NCBI GenBank assembly: GCA_964036045.1
Contig: OZ038402.1
Coordinates: 10,043,513-10,107,512, forward strand
Reading direction: 5' to 3'
Source of the DNA: Eutreptiella sp. 'Long Island Sound 2002'
Lineage: Eukaryota > Euglenozoa > Euglenophyceae > Eutreptiales > Eutreptiaceae
Length of the DNA stretch: 64,000 nucleotides
Shown here piece after piece: positions 32,461 to 45,600 of the stretch. The notes under the pieces were generated by a model. The model was not told the origin of the DNA and did not search any database. It saw only the letters and a program-made list of their open reading frames with translations. The first letter of the stretch is position 1. Every line of letters starts with the position of its first letter. A program made the translations under genes and the position numbers.

Positions 32461-33164
32461 CAACACAAGGGGCTTACGGACACAAACCCGGTCCCAAAGT
32501 GATTTCATACAAAGAAAACCCAGGGAGCCACGTGGTATGTGTGCTGACCATCGCGTGTGCTGCGGCATGACGCGCCAGACCCCCAGCCCCACAGCAAAGG
32601 GACCCGGTCCGAAAGGCCACGCATGTGCGGGCGGCCAAGTGAACTCAGCCTGCGTCCTGACAGTGGTACCAACGGCCGGGTAACTTAATGGGAGAGGGGT
32701 CAGGTCGGGAGAGCGAAAGGGGGGTCAGGACGTACTTTGCCGGTGTGCGCGCGCCGCGCACCCGTGTCATCGCGTGCTCTCAAAAGGAGTTCCCGATGCA
32801 CGTCAGCAGTCGGGCCACACAGGCCCGAGAGCGGCCACTCAGAATACAATTCCGGTCGCCATTTCACTCTGCGGTATCTGTCGTGCACAAGCATACGACG
32901 TTTCTTTCCCTCCGACCACACGCCCGTGCGATACGCCCCACGCGCCATGCAAAACCGCACCCCTTGTGTGGGAGCAAACGTCACCAACACTTCGTCCACA
33001 GCTGCACAAAGGGACGATCACGTCGTCTGCGGAAGAAGAGCGCGCATGGCATTCCAATGGCGACCCTCCGCCTGGCCTTTGCGAAACGAACGGGGTCGCT
33101 CCCGACCCTCGGACGGTGGCTCGCTCTGCTCAGACCACAGATGTGCGTATCCACGGGGGGAGGG
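32461..33164. other. No supported gene
   Basis: A minus-strand frame at 32700-32999 (MDEVLVTFAPTQGVRFCMAR...) has a protein-like composition but no known domain and no splice sites I can defend. Listed here, not as a gene. Confidence 0.25.
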
Positions 33165-33232
33165 GGGGGTGGTTGGCACAAGGCCTTGGTGGTTGGCTCT
33201 GTCAGCCTGTAGCGGCGCCTATTGGCCTCTCG
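33165..33232 (+). repeat. Dispersed repeat R4, copy 1
   Basis: GGTTGGCACAAGGCCTTGGT, GGTTGGCTCTGTCAGCCTGT and GCGGCGCCTATTGGCC follow a G tract. A near-identical copy is at 59232-59292 and a diverged one at 63428-63492, each also right after a G tract. Confidence 0.85.
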
Positions 33233-34099
33233 CCCTTGAACCTTCTGCCATGACAAGCAGGCATCCGTACTACTGCGGGCATCCGCACTGCCGCGGGCAT
33301 CCACCTTCCTTAGGGAGGAATCCAGAATGCAACTTCTGCCCATGGCGTCCTCCCCTGACTGGGAGGGGGGGGGGGTGTAGCGGACCCACCCCCCCATGCC
33401 AAACCACCCACCCGCCCAAAACCAAAACAATTTCCGTCGAGAGAAAAATGGCATGTTGAATGGAGAGCCGCAAATGAGAGGCCCATGTTCGGTACAAAAG
33501 CGTTTTTTTGCCATCCTAACCCGACCCTCCCATCCCCATCCCGTTAACTTGCACACAAAGCAAAACCCTGCCTTGCATGCACGGAAACCTGCGCTCTGTA
33601 GACACACAGACCCATGAGCAAAGACCTGTGAGCCCCCCGTTCCACACCGCATGACCACCGGTCACAAAAGCATGGCAGAGGGTGACGGCAGCAGCAGTTC
33701 GGAGGGCCCACACAACGCCGCATGGGCGCGGCCTCCGCTGGGCGGTGGTGCTCCCAAAGCATGGGGAGGGCGGGGGAATAAAAATGTTGTGGTGCTTCTT
33801 GCGCTGATCTGGCGAACGATCTAAATTGTGATTTTTTTTTGGGAAAACGGTGTGCGACGTGGCGCATGTGATCGGCACACCACTTCGCTTGTCCAGGGGA
33901 AAAGGGCAGCTTCGCTGCAAGAGCCTTGTTGGTCCTGTTCTCCCGCCATCTGGTGACCTCTGCTGAGGCTCTCCCTTCGCGGGATTGCAGGGCAGCTGCC
34001 ATGGCTATTTTTCATGTTTGGTCGCCAAGTGCCGCTGGTTGTCCACCGACATCTGCAAATGACCGCTCAACCGCATGCGGTTGAGCGGGAACCGCTGGG
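33233..34099. other. No supported gene
   Basis: The minus frame 33544-34002 begins MAAALQSREGRASAEVTRWR but has no domain. GCGGGCATCCGCAC-type short repeats lie at 33275-33305. Confidence 0.3.
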
Positions 34100-34330
34100 G
34101 GTACTCCCGTACCTCAGTGGTCAGAGGCCGAAATCTAAGGTGTCTCGCCACCGGTTCGATTCCCAGCCTACCCCATGGAGTGACAGGCCGAGGAGGCACT
34201 GACGAAGGTCGTGTTCGAAGCCGGAGGGGCAAGCACCACGCCACCGCTGGAGCGGGTGGCTCAATGGATAACCACCTCGGGTTCAGCAATGTGCATACCC
34301 AGTTCGAACCCGGCTACCTGCCCACTATGC
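34100..34330 (+). repeat. Two tRNA-like SINE-type segments
   Basis: 34113-34165 has ACCTCAGTGGTCAGAGG (A-box-like) and CGGTTCGATTCCC (B-box). 34249-34320 has GCGGGTGGCTCAATGGATAA and CAGTTCGAACCC, with GCGGGTG able to pair with TACCTGC across a tRNA-sized span. The middle does not form a 5-base anticodon stem with a 7-base loop, so these are probably tRNA-derived retroposons. Confidence 0.45.
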
Positions 34331-34579
34331 CGGAGTGCGGAATGCGCGCCACTTCGGCGTCCATTCCCCCGCTCATAAGCGGCAACCGCCGGCAGTTGGC
34401 AACCCGCTCACCGGACCGTACCCAAGCCGCTGGCCTCGTTGGACAAGACCCGCTCGGCCGCATCCAGTTCAGACCTCGCCTCCCTGATCAGGACATCAGT
34501 GTCTTGGGTTCTGGTCATGTTCTCACGGCAATTTGCCTGCACTCTGCCGAAGTGACTGTCACCCAGCTCCTCCCGGGCG

Positions 34580-35030
34580 TCATTTTCCCGCTTGAGCTTC
34601 TTTGGTATCTGTGGCCGGGTCCTCCGCCCCCGCGTCCTCCTGCGGAGATCCCGCGGTGCCGACAACGGGCGAGACGGCTTCGCCCTCGGTCACGGGCCCT
34701 CCCGGAGCCCCCCTCGCCGCGCACTCGTCCCCGAGCTCGTCCGTCAGGGCGGCGCAGTACACAAAAACGTCCGCCTCCCCGTCGCCGTTGCCGGGGGCAC
34801 CGTACGTGTCCCCGTTGCCGTTGCGGCCGAGCGGGTACGCGTTCCCGTGGCCCAGGGGGGCCAGCAGGTGGGCCTTCACGTCGGCGAGCACGCCCGGGAC
34901 CGGCAGGCCCGCCTCTTTGTCGACGGTCTGCGCGGCGGTGGAGCCTTCGCTCCCTCTCTGTCTGCGGAGGCTGTGGACGGGGGACCCCTGCGGACTGAGA
35001 TCGGACTCCTTCCGGGTGGAGGAGTTGCGC
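34580..35030 (-). CDS. Coding-like exon, possible tail of the channel gene
   Basis: From an acceptor-like CCGCACAG at 35031 the frame gives about 150 residues ending at a stop: RNSSTRKESDLSPQGSP, VLADVKAHLLAPLGHGN, DVFVYCAALTDELGDECAAR, DTKEAQAGK. Composition is that of a hydrophilic cytoplasmic tail. The strand matches, and it lies just downstream of the last recognised exon (36290-36634) of the bestrophin-like gene. However, the phase at this acceptor does not fit any donor I could see in that exon, so an intermediate exon or a different gene is possible. Confidence 0.4.
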
Positions 35031-35084
35031 CTGTGCGGAGGTGTGCACGGTGGAGGCGAGGGGACGAGGGTAACCTCCAGCAAC

Positions 35085-35275
35085 GTGCAGCAACCGACAA
35101 CAACCGACAACAACCAACAACAACCGGGAACAACCGACAACAACCGACAACAACCGGGAACAACTGACAACAACCAACAACAACCAGGACCGCCCACAAC
35201 AACCGGGAACAACCGACAACAACCGACAAAAACTGACAACAACCGACAACAACACGACCGCCAACAACAAGAGCC
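35085..35275. repeat. CAACAACCGA minisatellite
   Basis: Degenerate 10- and 20-base units (ACAACCGACA, ACAACCGGGA). It lies directly upstream of the exon-like segment ending at 35030. Confidence 0.9.
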
Positions 35276-35598
35276 GGGTATTGAGGGCTGTTGAGGGAGG
35301 CGGTGACGGTCGTCGAGGGGTGCCTCAACACCAATCAACAGGGCCGTTCCTCTCTGCCCCCCCAAAAAGCGTTGATTTGCACGTGACCCAGCAAATGCAA
35401 ACCGGGCACTATACGAGTACTACATCCATCTGAGATCGGTCGCTGGTACAAAGAGACACGTGGTCCGCTCAGCGGTGGGTTGATTTAGCGCTCCCACCAG
35501 CGCATCTGCGGGTATTCGCCATCATGGGAAGGCTGTCGGGTACCGGGGGTTCCCCACGGTGCACCGTGTGAATCCACTTCTGACGCCAGAGGGGGTAG

Positions 35599-36138
35599 TG
35601 CAGGGTTGTGGAGGGTTGTGGAGGGTTGTGGAGGGTTGTGGAGGGATGTGGGGGAATGTGGAGTGTTGTGGGGTGTTGTGGAGGGTTGTGGAGGGATGTG
35701 GAGGGATGTGGAGGGATGTGGAGGGATGTGGAGGGTTGTGGGGTGTTGTGGAGTGTTGTGGAGTGTTGTGGAGGGTTGTGGGGTGTTGTGGAGGGTTGTG
35801 GAGTGTTGTGGGGGGATGTGGAGGGATGTGGAGTGTTGTAGAGTGTTGTGGAGGGTTGTGGGGTGTTGTGGAGTGTTGTAGAGCGTTGTGGAGTGTTGTA
35901 GAGTGTTGTGGAGGGTTGTGGGGTGTTGTGGAGGGTTGTGGAGTGTTGTGGAGGGTTGTGGGGTGTTGTGGAGTGTTGTAGAGTGTTGTGGAGGGTTGTA
36001 GAGTGTTGTGGAGGGTTGTGGAGTGTTGTGGAGGGTTGTGGAGTGTGTGGAGGGTTGTGGAGGGTTGTGGGGTGTTGTGGAGGGTTGTGGAGTGTTGTGG
36101 AGGGTTGTGGAGGGTTGTGGGGTGTGCGGAGGGTTGTG
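35599..36138. repeat. ~540-bp GTGGAGGGTTGTGGAGTGTT minisatellite
   Basis: About fifty-four 10-base units alternating GTGGAGGGTT, GTGGAGTGTT and GTGGGGTGTT types. Long frames are open on both strands (V-E-G-C-G/V-L-W plus; T-T-L-H-N-P-P minus), a result of the composition. It probably lies in the 3' part or an intron of the channel gene. Confidence 0.95.
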
Positions 36139-36289
36139 GACAAAAACAAAAAACCCAACAAAGCAACAACATCAAAAACGCAGCACCAGCAGCAGCAGCG
36201 GCGGCAGCAGCAGAACACAACAAGTGCGGCGCTGCACGTTGATCGAAATGACTCAGCACAGTCCAACAGCAGCATTCCACATCATAACC

Positions 36290-36634
36290 CTCATACTTCT
36301 TGGCCTTCGCTACAAGTTCCTCCTTCTTCTTCTGCGCAATCTCCATCAGCTCCTCCCGGCGCGAAGGGCCATCTTTGGAGATCTTTCGGGCCCGCTTGGC
36401 GCGCGCGGCCGCCTCCTTCTGCCGGGACGCCTCCTCCTCCGCGGCCTCCCTCTCCGCCTTCTCCCTCGCGCGCGCCGCCGCCTCCGCCTCCGCCTGCAGC
36501 CGGGCCTCCTCGGCCTTCTCGTACTCCGCCTGAATGAAGTCCGCGCGCTGCTCCCCCAGAATGGTGCTGGCCAAGTGGGTGGTGCGCAGGTTGATGGAGT
36601 CCTCGTCACGGCCGAAGGGGCACTCCATCTTCTT
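36290..36634 (-). CDS. Channel gene exon 6
   Basis: Begins KKMECPFGRDEDSINLRTTH after acceptor CTGCCTCAG, then a long helical stretch rich in alanine, glutamate, arginine and lysine (QAEYEKAEEARLQAEAEAAA...), likely a coiled coil, to KKKEELVAKAKKYEG. The frame runs on into the minisatellite. I end it near 36290, where GAGG|GTTATG may be a donor; the true 3' limit is uncertain. Confidence 0.55.
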
Positions 36635-39600
36635 CTGAGGCAGCGACGTATGCCCTAGTGCTGGGGGGGGGGGGCGGATTGCACTGTGGTACACCTCCGA
36701 TGCATTGTGGTGCACCCACCGTGCACCCACGCCACAGTTACACTGCGGTACACTATGCTACACTGTGGTACACTACGCTACACTGTGGTACACTACGTTA
36801 CACTGTGGTGCACAGGGGCATTTGGTGAAACCTAGTATGCACGTAGCAAGACCTAGTAAAATGTAGCAAAACCTAGCAAAATGTAGTAAAACCTAGCAAA
36901 AAAACTTTTACTAGGTAAAGAAAGCAAAATTTTTGAAAAATTTTTTGAAAAAGATTTAAAAAAATTTTTTTACTGAGTTTTACTTCGGTCCACTAAGCCC
37001 CCCCCGGCTACCGTTTTAAACAAGGTAGTCAACACTTCGATGGTACGTGGTACTTTTGTTTAAGGGCACAAGGCACACGAGCCGATTCTCGGCCACTTGT
37101 GTTAGTGGTGCCCCAGCAAGGCCAAACCATCATGCACACCAATTAGTTCGCACTCGGCCAACATAACAAAATATAATTGGGGTTGGGCAGTAGAAACAGA
37201 ATCTGTGGGAACTACTTACAAGTAGTTACAAAAGACACACAAAAAATCAAGTCGGCCTTGGTATCTGCATGGCGCGGTTTGCCTCGCACTGTGGGATTAT
37301 TGGTGCACATCCCAAACAGAGCTGTTTTCAACTCCCCTTGCAGCTCGGTGCAAAATGCTTGGTCATTTCTCAGTTGATCATCGGCATTTTGGGGATATTG
37401 AGGAGGCACTGCATACCACTTGTGACAGATCCACACACCACAACGGGTGTTAACAGCAGAAGCAGCAACAAAAGCAGGCACACTAGGACGGGTGTCAACA
37501 GCAGTAGCAGCAACAATAGCAGAAGCAACAACAGAAGCAACAGCAACAGCAGCAAGGTTGGCTGTCCGGAATTGGCGCAACCCAACACAAATCTCCGATT
37601 GACACAAGATGGACACATGCAAGGTACAATGAAGAACCTTACATTCGTGGCACGCCATGTGAGGTGTGCCATCACAAGAAAAGCATGTGTCAACGGGGGC
37701 CACAGACTTGGGTTCGGGGTACATCCGAGTCACCTCCCAATGTACTGCTGGGGTCCTTGGGGTGGAGGCCAACTTTGAACAACTGAAGCACAGAGTAGCT
37801 TCAGCCATTTCACGCAGCAACCACAATCGATCTTGTGGCACGTGCACTATGCCCTTGACAACACGCCAAGACAAGGCACAATGCAACGTCCAGAGACATG
37901 CCGGATGGCGACTGACACCATCAATCCGCTGGATGAAGGTGGAATGCAGGGGTGCAATTGCAAATGCAAGGGCACCAAAAGCACCCAAAATCTTTGACCA
38001 CTTCCTCCGCTGTTGTGGTTCAACGCCTTCTCCCTCGGCAATCAAATCCACAATAGCCAACTCCTCCTGGTTTGCCCCAACAATGTGTGGCCGGTCACAC
38101 ATTGGGGCAAACTTAAGGCAGAGGTATTCGCGAGTTGGGGCATGCACCTTAGCCTCTGTCTGTGACTCTTTACCCATGAATGATGAGTCAGCTCCTTCAT
38201 CAGATCAGGGGTAGAGTGTCACAAACAGGGTGTCATCCGTGCCCAGGGGACTCATTGTCGCCGTTTTCTTCGTGCGTGCCTCAGTGCCTTCCGCAGAGCT
38301 TTGCTTGGAGGACACTGTTGCAAACACGAAGGGCAAAAGGAAAAAGGGGCGCCCAAAAGAGGGCAGAATTGCTACGTCACCCCTGCATTCTCAGGGGTCC
38401 CCAACGCCTAGCGCGGGGAGCAAAATCAAAAAAGGATTGCGAGTCTCCCTAGAGCGGGGGGGCAGAATCAGAGGTGGCCCACAAGTGGGCAAGGTGGCTA
38501 CATAACCCGTGCCGCCTGGGGGGTCCCCACCGCTTCAGAGCGGGGGGCAGAATCAGAAGCGGCCCACAAGTGGGCAAGGTGGCTACCTAGTAACCTAGAA
38601 GAAAAAACTTTTTTTTCACTAGGTTCTGAAACCTAGTAAAAAAAAACTTTTTTTTACTAGGTTCTGAATACCTAGTAAAAACTAGTGAACCTAGTAAACT
38701 GTGACCTAGTAAAAAAAAATTTTTAAAAAATTTTTTACTAGGTTTCACTACAAACCCGGTGCACAGCCGTTATACTGCGGTACACCAAGTTGCACTGCGT
38801 TATACTATGGTACACTGTGGTACGCTACTGGGGGCGCGGGGGGGGGGGGAGTATTCCGTCTAGGCAAATCCGAATCTACAAATTCTGGCGCGACAAAACC
38901 CGTGCCATTTCGTAGTCATGAGCGAACAAGTTACGCCGGGCTCATGAGAAACAGTGGACGGGTGCTGTTATTTCCTGGAGGACGCCTGTCTGCACCCCAT
39001 TGAATTGAATGCCACAGGACCACTACAAATGAGGCAAGACCACTTTAGCACTTCTGCGACTTCCTTGGGACACTAAGTATCATTCATCAAATCCTTTGGC
39101 ATGGAAAAGCACAGCCTACCGCAGACCCGTGCAAATCCTTAAAAACGCCGAACGAATCACGCACGATAATTGCGCACAGAACGTTTGTGACACAGAAACG
39201 CTACCGGGCATCCCCCCCCCCCCCCCCGGGATCGTGACATTGCGTCACACCGGCTGTGCGCCACAGCCGATACACTGCGGTACACCCCCCCCGCACCGAC
39301 ACCCGAGGTGTGCGTTGGCGCACACTGAAGCAAGCAACGGACTGAGGGCTGCGAGGGGTGAGGGCAGGGTATCGCTTGAAAGCGAACGGGGGGTGTATCA
39401 CCTCAGGCCCTGACTCTGCCCCAGGGGCATTCCCCTAAGCCCAACCCCAGCCCCAACCGCATTTCCAACCGCCGGTAACCGCCCCCAACCGCTTTCACAG
39501 GCCTCCCCGACCGCTGTGTGGCTTGTCTGGAATGGTGCCGCCCCCCCCCCCCAAGCAAATCCCAAGGGGGGGGGCTGCAAGGGGTGACTGCACTGTGGGG

Positions 39601-42600
39601 GCAGACCTGGACGGAGATCAACAGAATGGTGACGAAGACCAGGATGTTGCTGAGGATGAAGACCAGGGGCCGGCGGGCGCTGTTGTCCGTCAGGAGCAGT
39701 GCGAAGTACGGGGCGAGGAAGCAGATCATGAGGGGCAGGGCGATCAGCATGTACATCTTGATGGTCGCGGGGGATTGGTAGTCCCGCATCACCTGAGGGA
39801 GGGGCAGGGGCGCATCGGAGGAAGGGGAGGGTCGTGCCACCTGGGCCCCAATTTGTTTTTGTAGTGGCAGCCGAGTAGTTCCTGGTTTTTCCTGGTTTTG
39901 CCACCATTTTCTCGCCAACACACAGCACATTACCCCGTGCCCCCCCTTGTATAAGCTACGCACAAGTCCCAAATTAATACGGTCCCTACGCCCACTGTAG
40001 CTTGGACAAGGCCGTAGACGCCCAGTTTCAAAAAGAGAAGACTGCACGGTGAGCTGGTGCCAGAAAGAGGAATTTCATGCACAAATATCCCCAAAATCAG
40101 AGCTATGTGGGTTCAGGCGGGCAAACGCTCACAACACATGTGTCCACCCAATGTGACTGGCAAAGTTGACACCAAACCCATGTCTTATGCGGCCGCACTA
40201 CATTTGTACCGAATCAAATGGAGTATCAAATTAATACGGTCCCTACGCCCGCTGTAGCTTGGACAACGGCATCGCTTTTACAAAGGGGGGGGGGTACACT
40301 TTTTCCCTGAGCCCGCCATGGCAAACCCAGGCCATTTACTCGCCCATGCCAAAGCAACGCCACTCACCAACGCTCGCCGACGTTTTGGCCACCTTGGAGG
40401 CCTGCCCATCCCATCCCCAACCATCCACACCAGCCGCTCTGGAGGTGAGTGTCGGAGGATGGAAAAGTTTCCCATCTTTGCGTCGTTGAGTGCCTTGGCT
40501 TTTACAGAGGGAACGGTGGGGAAGGCCTTCGACCTCCAGGAAAACGGGACTGTGAAACATGGCGTCCTGTTTTCCCCCATGCCCCCCCAACTTGCGAGAA
40601 AAAGGACTGCAAAATGATGCAAACAATGCCTCCACTCGTTCTACCAAGGGCGCTGTTCGAACGCACCGTGAAGAAGCACACACGGCACAGCATCACGTGC
40701 TGAAGGGGGGGGGCAACAAGTGGCAGGCCAGTCATCAGCGTCCCTGAAAATACCATCCCCCAGCCCCCGAATCACAGGACAGACTCGATCTTCACGGACC
40801 ACCAGAAAAAGAACTCGCCAAATTCGATGGTACCAAAACTTGCAGCAACAACACCTCCTGTTTTTCGAACAGGGGCGTTGTCCTCGTAGGGGCGGGGGGG
40901 GGGGGTAGATTCCAGCAAGAAGAGAGGCGTGATGGCACCGCGTTAAAAGCCGGAAGGGGGGGTCGGACAGGGATGTATTAGAACGGGGGAAGGGGGTGGG
41001 TCTGAGGGTGGGGTGTTGGGCTGGGACACCCCTCCTCCTTAGGTCTCCCCCTCTGGCCGAAAATTTTGAAGCTTAAATCCTCTTCGCGCCGAAGCCCTCC
41101 CTGGACCCCCCTCCCCACCCCTCCTCCCCTTCCAATGTTCGAGGCTGACTGCCAAAACTTTGCTTCGGCGTGCAACCCCCCTCCTCCTAAGGTGTACAGC
41201 CGTTCTAATACATCCCTGGGGGGGGGGGGGGCGTACCTGCAGACGTTCGAAAGACTCCAACACGTTGTGCACGTCCCCGATCGTCCGGGCCAGCAGCGGC
41301 GGAGGCACGCCGATCGACCTCAGGATCTCCCCCTGCTGGTTGAGGCGGGCGAACGCCAGGTAGGCCTGTGGTGCGCAGGCCAGGGGGGCAGCCAGCGCTG
41401 AATTCCGAGAGCCAGGGCTGTGTGCGGGATGGACAGGCGGATGGAGAAGGTTGCCAGAGCGGTTGGGGGGGCAATTACTGTCAGTTACAAATGCCATTGA
41501 GCCTGGCCCTTGGCATCAGGGACACAGTGGCTGGGCATAGGCTGGGCGCCCTGGAGGGGGGGGGGGGGGGCGCACCTTCCAATGCATCCCTCACACCCAC
41601 GCCAACACGGACTGGGCACGGGGCGGGAGGGGGGCGGGGGATGTGTATTGTGACCTACCCGCAGAAGATGAGGCAAGAACGGGCACCAGGAGCGGTTGGC
41701 ATTGACGCAGTACGGTGCTGATCCCTCACAAAACTCAAGTCCCCTGCCGCACAATCCAGCGGGCGGTGTCGCACACCGCGGGAGAGGGAGGCACACAGAG
41801 TCACGGACGAACCAAATCACCGTTCCGCACCCACAAGAGAATTCTCCTCGAGGGATGAATGCAATTCTGAATGGATAGCCCAGAATGACCGGCACATTTT
41901 AGGTACACAAACTCTTTTTGCCCTTATACGCCCCACACACTTGTAGGGTAGGCCACACATTCAGCAAAACCCTGCCCGCCCCCTCCGCTATGGGGCACAG
42001 ATGTGTGTGCACGACCGGTACCGTCAGGCACAAAGCAGAAGTGCAAAGCAAAGGTCAAAGAGGAAAGCTCTTCGGTGACGTGTCATAGTCACCTTTCACT
42101 GCAGTAGAGAGGCAAACACATGAAGTGTGTTCCACTGCACTGAGGTCCTACGAACTAATCCTTGGCTGTCATCAGGCATCCCCTGCCCCAACCACGCGGG
42201 AGCCACCGTCATTTTTGCGCATAAACCTTGCCAATAATTAATTTTTTTTTTGTGATTCTTGTGGCATTGGCGCAAACTAAAAATTGGAAAAATGCTACTA
42301 GTGGCCCGAAAATTAAATTGTGTTTGTTTTGGTTTTTGCGTCTAAGGTTGTTCAACTCTGATTTATTTTGTATGCCCGTTGGCGCTACCTTGTGGGGTTC
42401 ACATTGCAAGGCACTGCTACACATATACATCAGCATTGCACTAGTGGACTCTGGGATTGCAGTCCATTACACTGACAAGCACCAAGAAGGAGGATGATCA
42501 CAAGAGGCATACCCACGGGTTGTTGCAGATGCATGTTTTAAGACAGCAATTGCACATGCGTCAAAATTAATAGAGTGCATGACTTGCAAAAAACTGGTCC

Positions 42601-45600
42601 TTGAAATTTGGCAATTCTAGCGTCATCAAAGCATGCATGCCTACTGTGTATCCCTAGTGATGAGCTTGGGCATTGATGTCCAAGCAAAGCGAAACAGTAC
42701 AATGCAAATTGAGGTCTACGACAGCAAGCGGCGTGGAGTGTCGCGCTTGCAATACCTCACGTCACCGATCTTATAAATAACATCGAAAGTGCCATGTCGG
42801 TGCACTTTTACAATCTCACCGGGCACCTGGCCACCATTGCCCCATGTGAGGATGACCTTTGCCCTCTTCACCCAACGTGGGGCTCCCTCTGCCTAGCTAC
42901 GTGAGCCGGTTGCACCATGTGCACGTGCAGGTGCATGCGCAGGTGCAGGTGCAGAGGTATGCGCACGTTTCGGGACTTTGGGCAGGGCAGTCGTTGGTTG
43001 TCGGCAACGTTGATGCAGCACCGCTGCATGGGCCTACAACAACCTTGCCTGGACCAGCTTCCCTCGCGACAATGCTGCAACTTCTGCAGGCCCTGTGTCT
43101 CCCACGGCTCACAGTTTCTCAATGTACTGCGTATAATTCGAATCAGAGAGCAGAGCAGTAAGCTCTGCGGACAAATATGGCAATGACATTGCAGCACGTG
43201 GTGCCAACTTTGGGCCTGCCTCCCAGGTCGCGCTGCCCGTGGTTGTGGCAGTGCATCCACGTCGATGCAATCGACCTCATCGTCAACCCCAACTACCAAT
43301 TCTAGAGGTGCTTTGCTTCTTCGCCTTCAAGGACAAGACCAACGTCCAAATCTCCGCTTGCCAGCAGTTCCTTCGCCTCCGAAATGAAGTCTGTAACACA
43401 TATGGCCAGTGTTAGTGGGCCGCCACAAATGTCACATACTTGCAGGCAAAGGAAGACAAATCCACTATGCAGCTCCTGCAGGGGGGGGGGGGGGGCATAT
43501 ATACCTGCATCCCAGCAATGTGCATCGCCTGCCGATGACCATGAGTACATGATGGATGTATGAGTACATGATGGATGTCTGCCTGTTCACCATCTCCTGC
43601 ATGCCCTCCTCTAGCCATTCTAAAAATTGTGGTTTCACAACGCCTATCTTTAAGTCCATGGAGACCCGGGAGGACGGCACACCGCTGCGCAGCAGCTGCC
43701 GCGCACTCTCCTGGACGTAGCACTGCGCAGCCCTTGTGGTACCCCGTTTTTGTGGCGCATTTCCGGCGAGGTCCACCACGTGATACTTCCCTGTCGTGTG
43801 CGGCCACAGTTGGATGGTCCTGATGGTGGGGTTGTTTTGCTGCATCTCTGCTCGGTAGGCGTCACACTTCTGCGGCAGCCAATTGTCCTAGATGACAATG
43901 CCCAATTGGCTTTGGAGCCGCTTCAAACGACGACGCTCCTGTGAAAAGACCAACACCCACAAACACCGCCACAGACATTCGTAGATAACGCCACAGACAG
44001 TCATGGACACTGCCACAGAAACTCACAAATACTGCCACAGACACTCAAGGACAACGCCACAAACAGCCACTGTTCCCTGCAATCAAACAGCCACATGCCA
44101 ATACCCACTATCCCTCCCCTGTTACCTACAATCAAACAGCCACAGGTCAATGCCCAATGCCCCTCCCTTGTGTCCCTCCCCTATCCCCTGCAATCAAACA
44201 GCCACAAGTCAATACCCGGAAGCAGCACAACCCACCTACAACACCTTTTCGAAATGACTTTCGACGTTGTTGATGTCTTGCGCCGCAAGAGACGTTGTAC
44301 TCCAGCAATTGGCAGAGTGGCACAATTGCCAACCCTTTGCGGCGTACGACTGCGCATCCGGTGGCATCAGCCCCTCAAAGATGATCCGTGGGGGCAATAC
44401 ATCACCAACCGGTGAAAGGCTGTAGTCGATGGTGACGATCCATTTGTCTTGGGACCAATGGCCAGGGACAGGTTGCACCTTTGGCAGCCCGACAAACACC
44501 CCTCAGAGGAAAGATGTAGTTTGCGTTGTGGTCACGGTTGACCACCATGGAGCAAGGAACTTGGTGCTGGTCAACGAGCTAAGCAATGCGCAACAACACC
44601 AATCGATGTTGCCGGATTGCCTTATCAGAAGGTGCTTGTGCGATCGATTGTGTTGAAACCCTACGCATTTGCAGTCGCATCATCTTGCGCATGAGCATGT
44701 TCAACCAATTGATACTTGCGGTGAAACCGTTGGCCACAACGTCTACGTGACATTCTTCCATCATCGCCAACACCACGCAGCGGATCTCCACTGTCGTGAA
44801 TTCTAGGTGACAGTCCGTGTGCCTTGAATACATTGAGCAATGTCCGCCTAGTAGCGTGGTGAACATTTGCGTATGGTCCCACGTTTGTCCTCCACACAAA
44901 GTTGTGCTCTGGTAGCCATTTGACGAAAGTACCAGATGTGGGACTCGCGGAGGGCCTCAAATGTGGTAGGGAACAAAGTGGCCGAAAAGGAGACAACAAC
45001 CCGATCGATCCCCTTTTCCTCTGCCACATGCAAGGCCATTTCCCTCTCACTATTGGACCATTTGCGGTACACCTTTTTGACCTTTCCGATGGATGCTTCT
45101 ACTGCTTTGTTTGCAAGGGACGTCAAGAACGACCAAAGAAAGACCTCATGTTCAACGATCCTCGAGGACGACTTGCTGGCCTCCTTTGGGGTGCCACTAC
45201 TGGTTGTACTTGAGTTGCAACGTCAACAGCTGTTGTGATCAATCCTCGACAATAGTCTTTAATGGCCAACAGGTCATTTTGTGCAGCATAGCAGTGCACT
45301 GCAGCTTCATGAGGAATGACACGGGAAAAATGTAGCATGGTGAACATGGGGAAGAGGGGGCTGCAGGCAGAGGGGGAAAATTGTTGATGCAATCCCCACT
45401 ATATGTACGAAATGCTGGACAGAATTAATTATTTTTTTTTTGCGTTGAACCAAAATTTTGCACACTTTCTCGATCGTCACCCTACAATGAATTAAACCCC
45501 ACCCAACCCCCCGCCATCAAACCCCCAGCCCCAAGCCCGCCCGCCCCGGCCCCTCACACAGCACACCCTCGTGAGGGCGGACTTCCGCCCCTTCTCCGTG

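Noticed and set aside
35522-36730. One continuous 402-codon protein through the minisatellite
   Set aside because: The T/H/N/P repeat half is simply the array read through; only the 36290-36634 part is exon-like.
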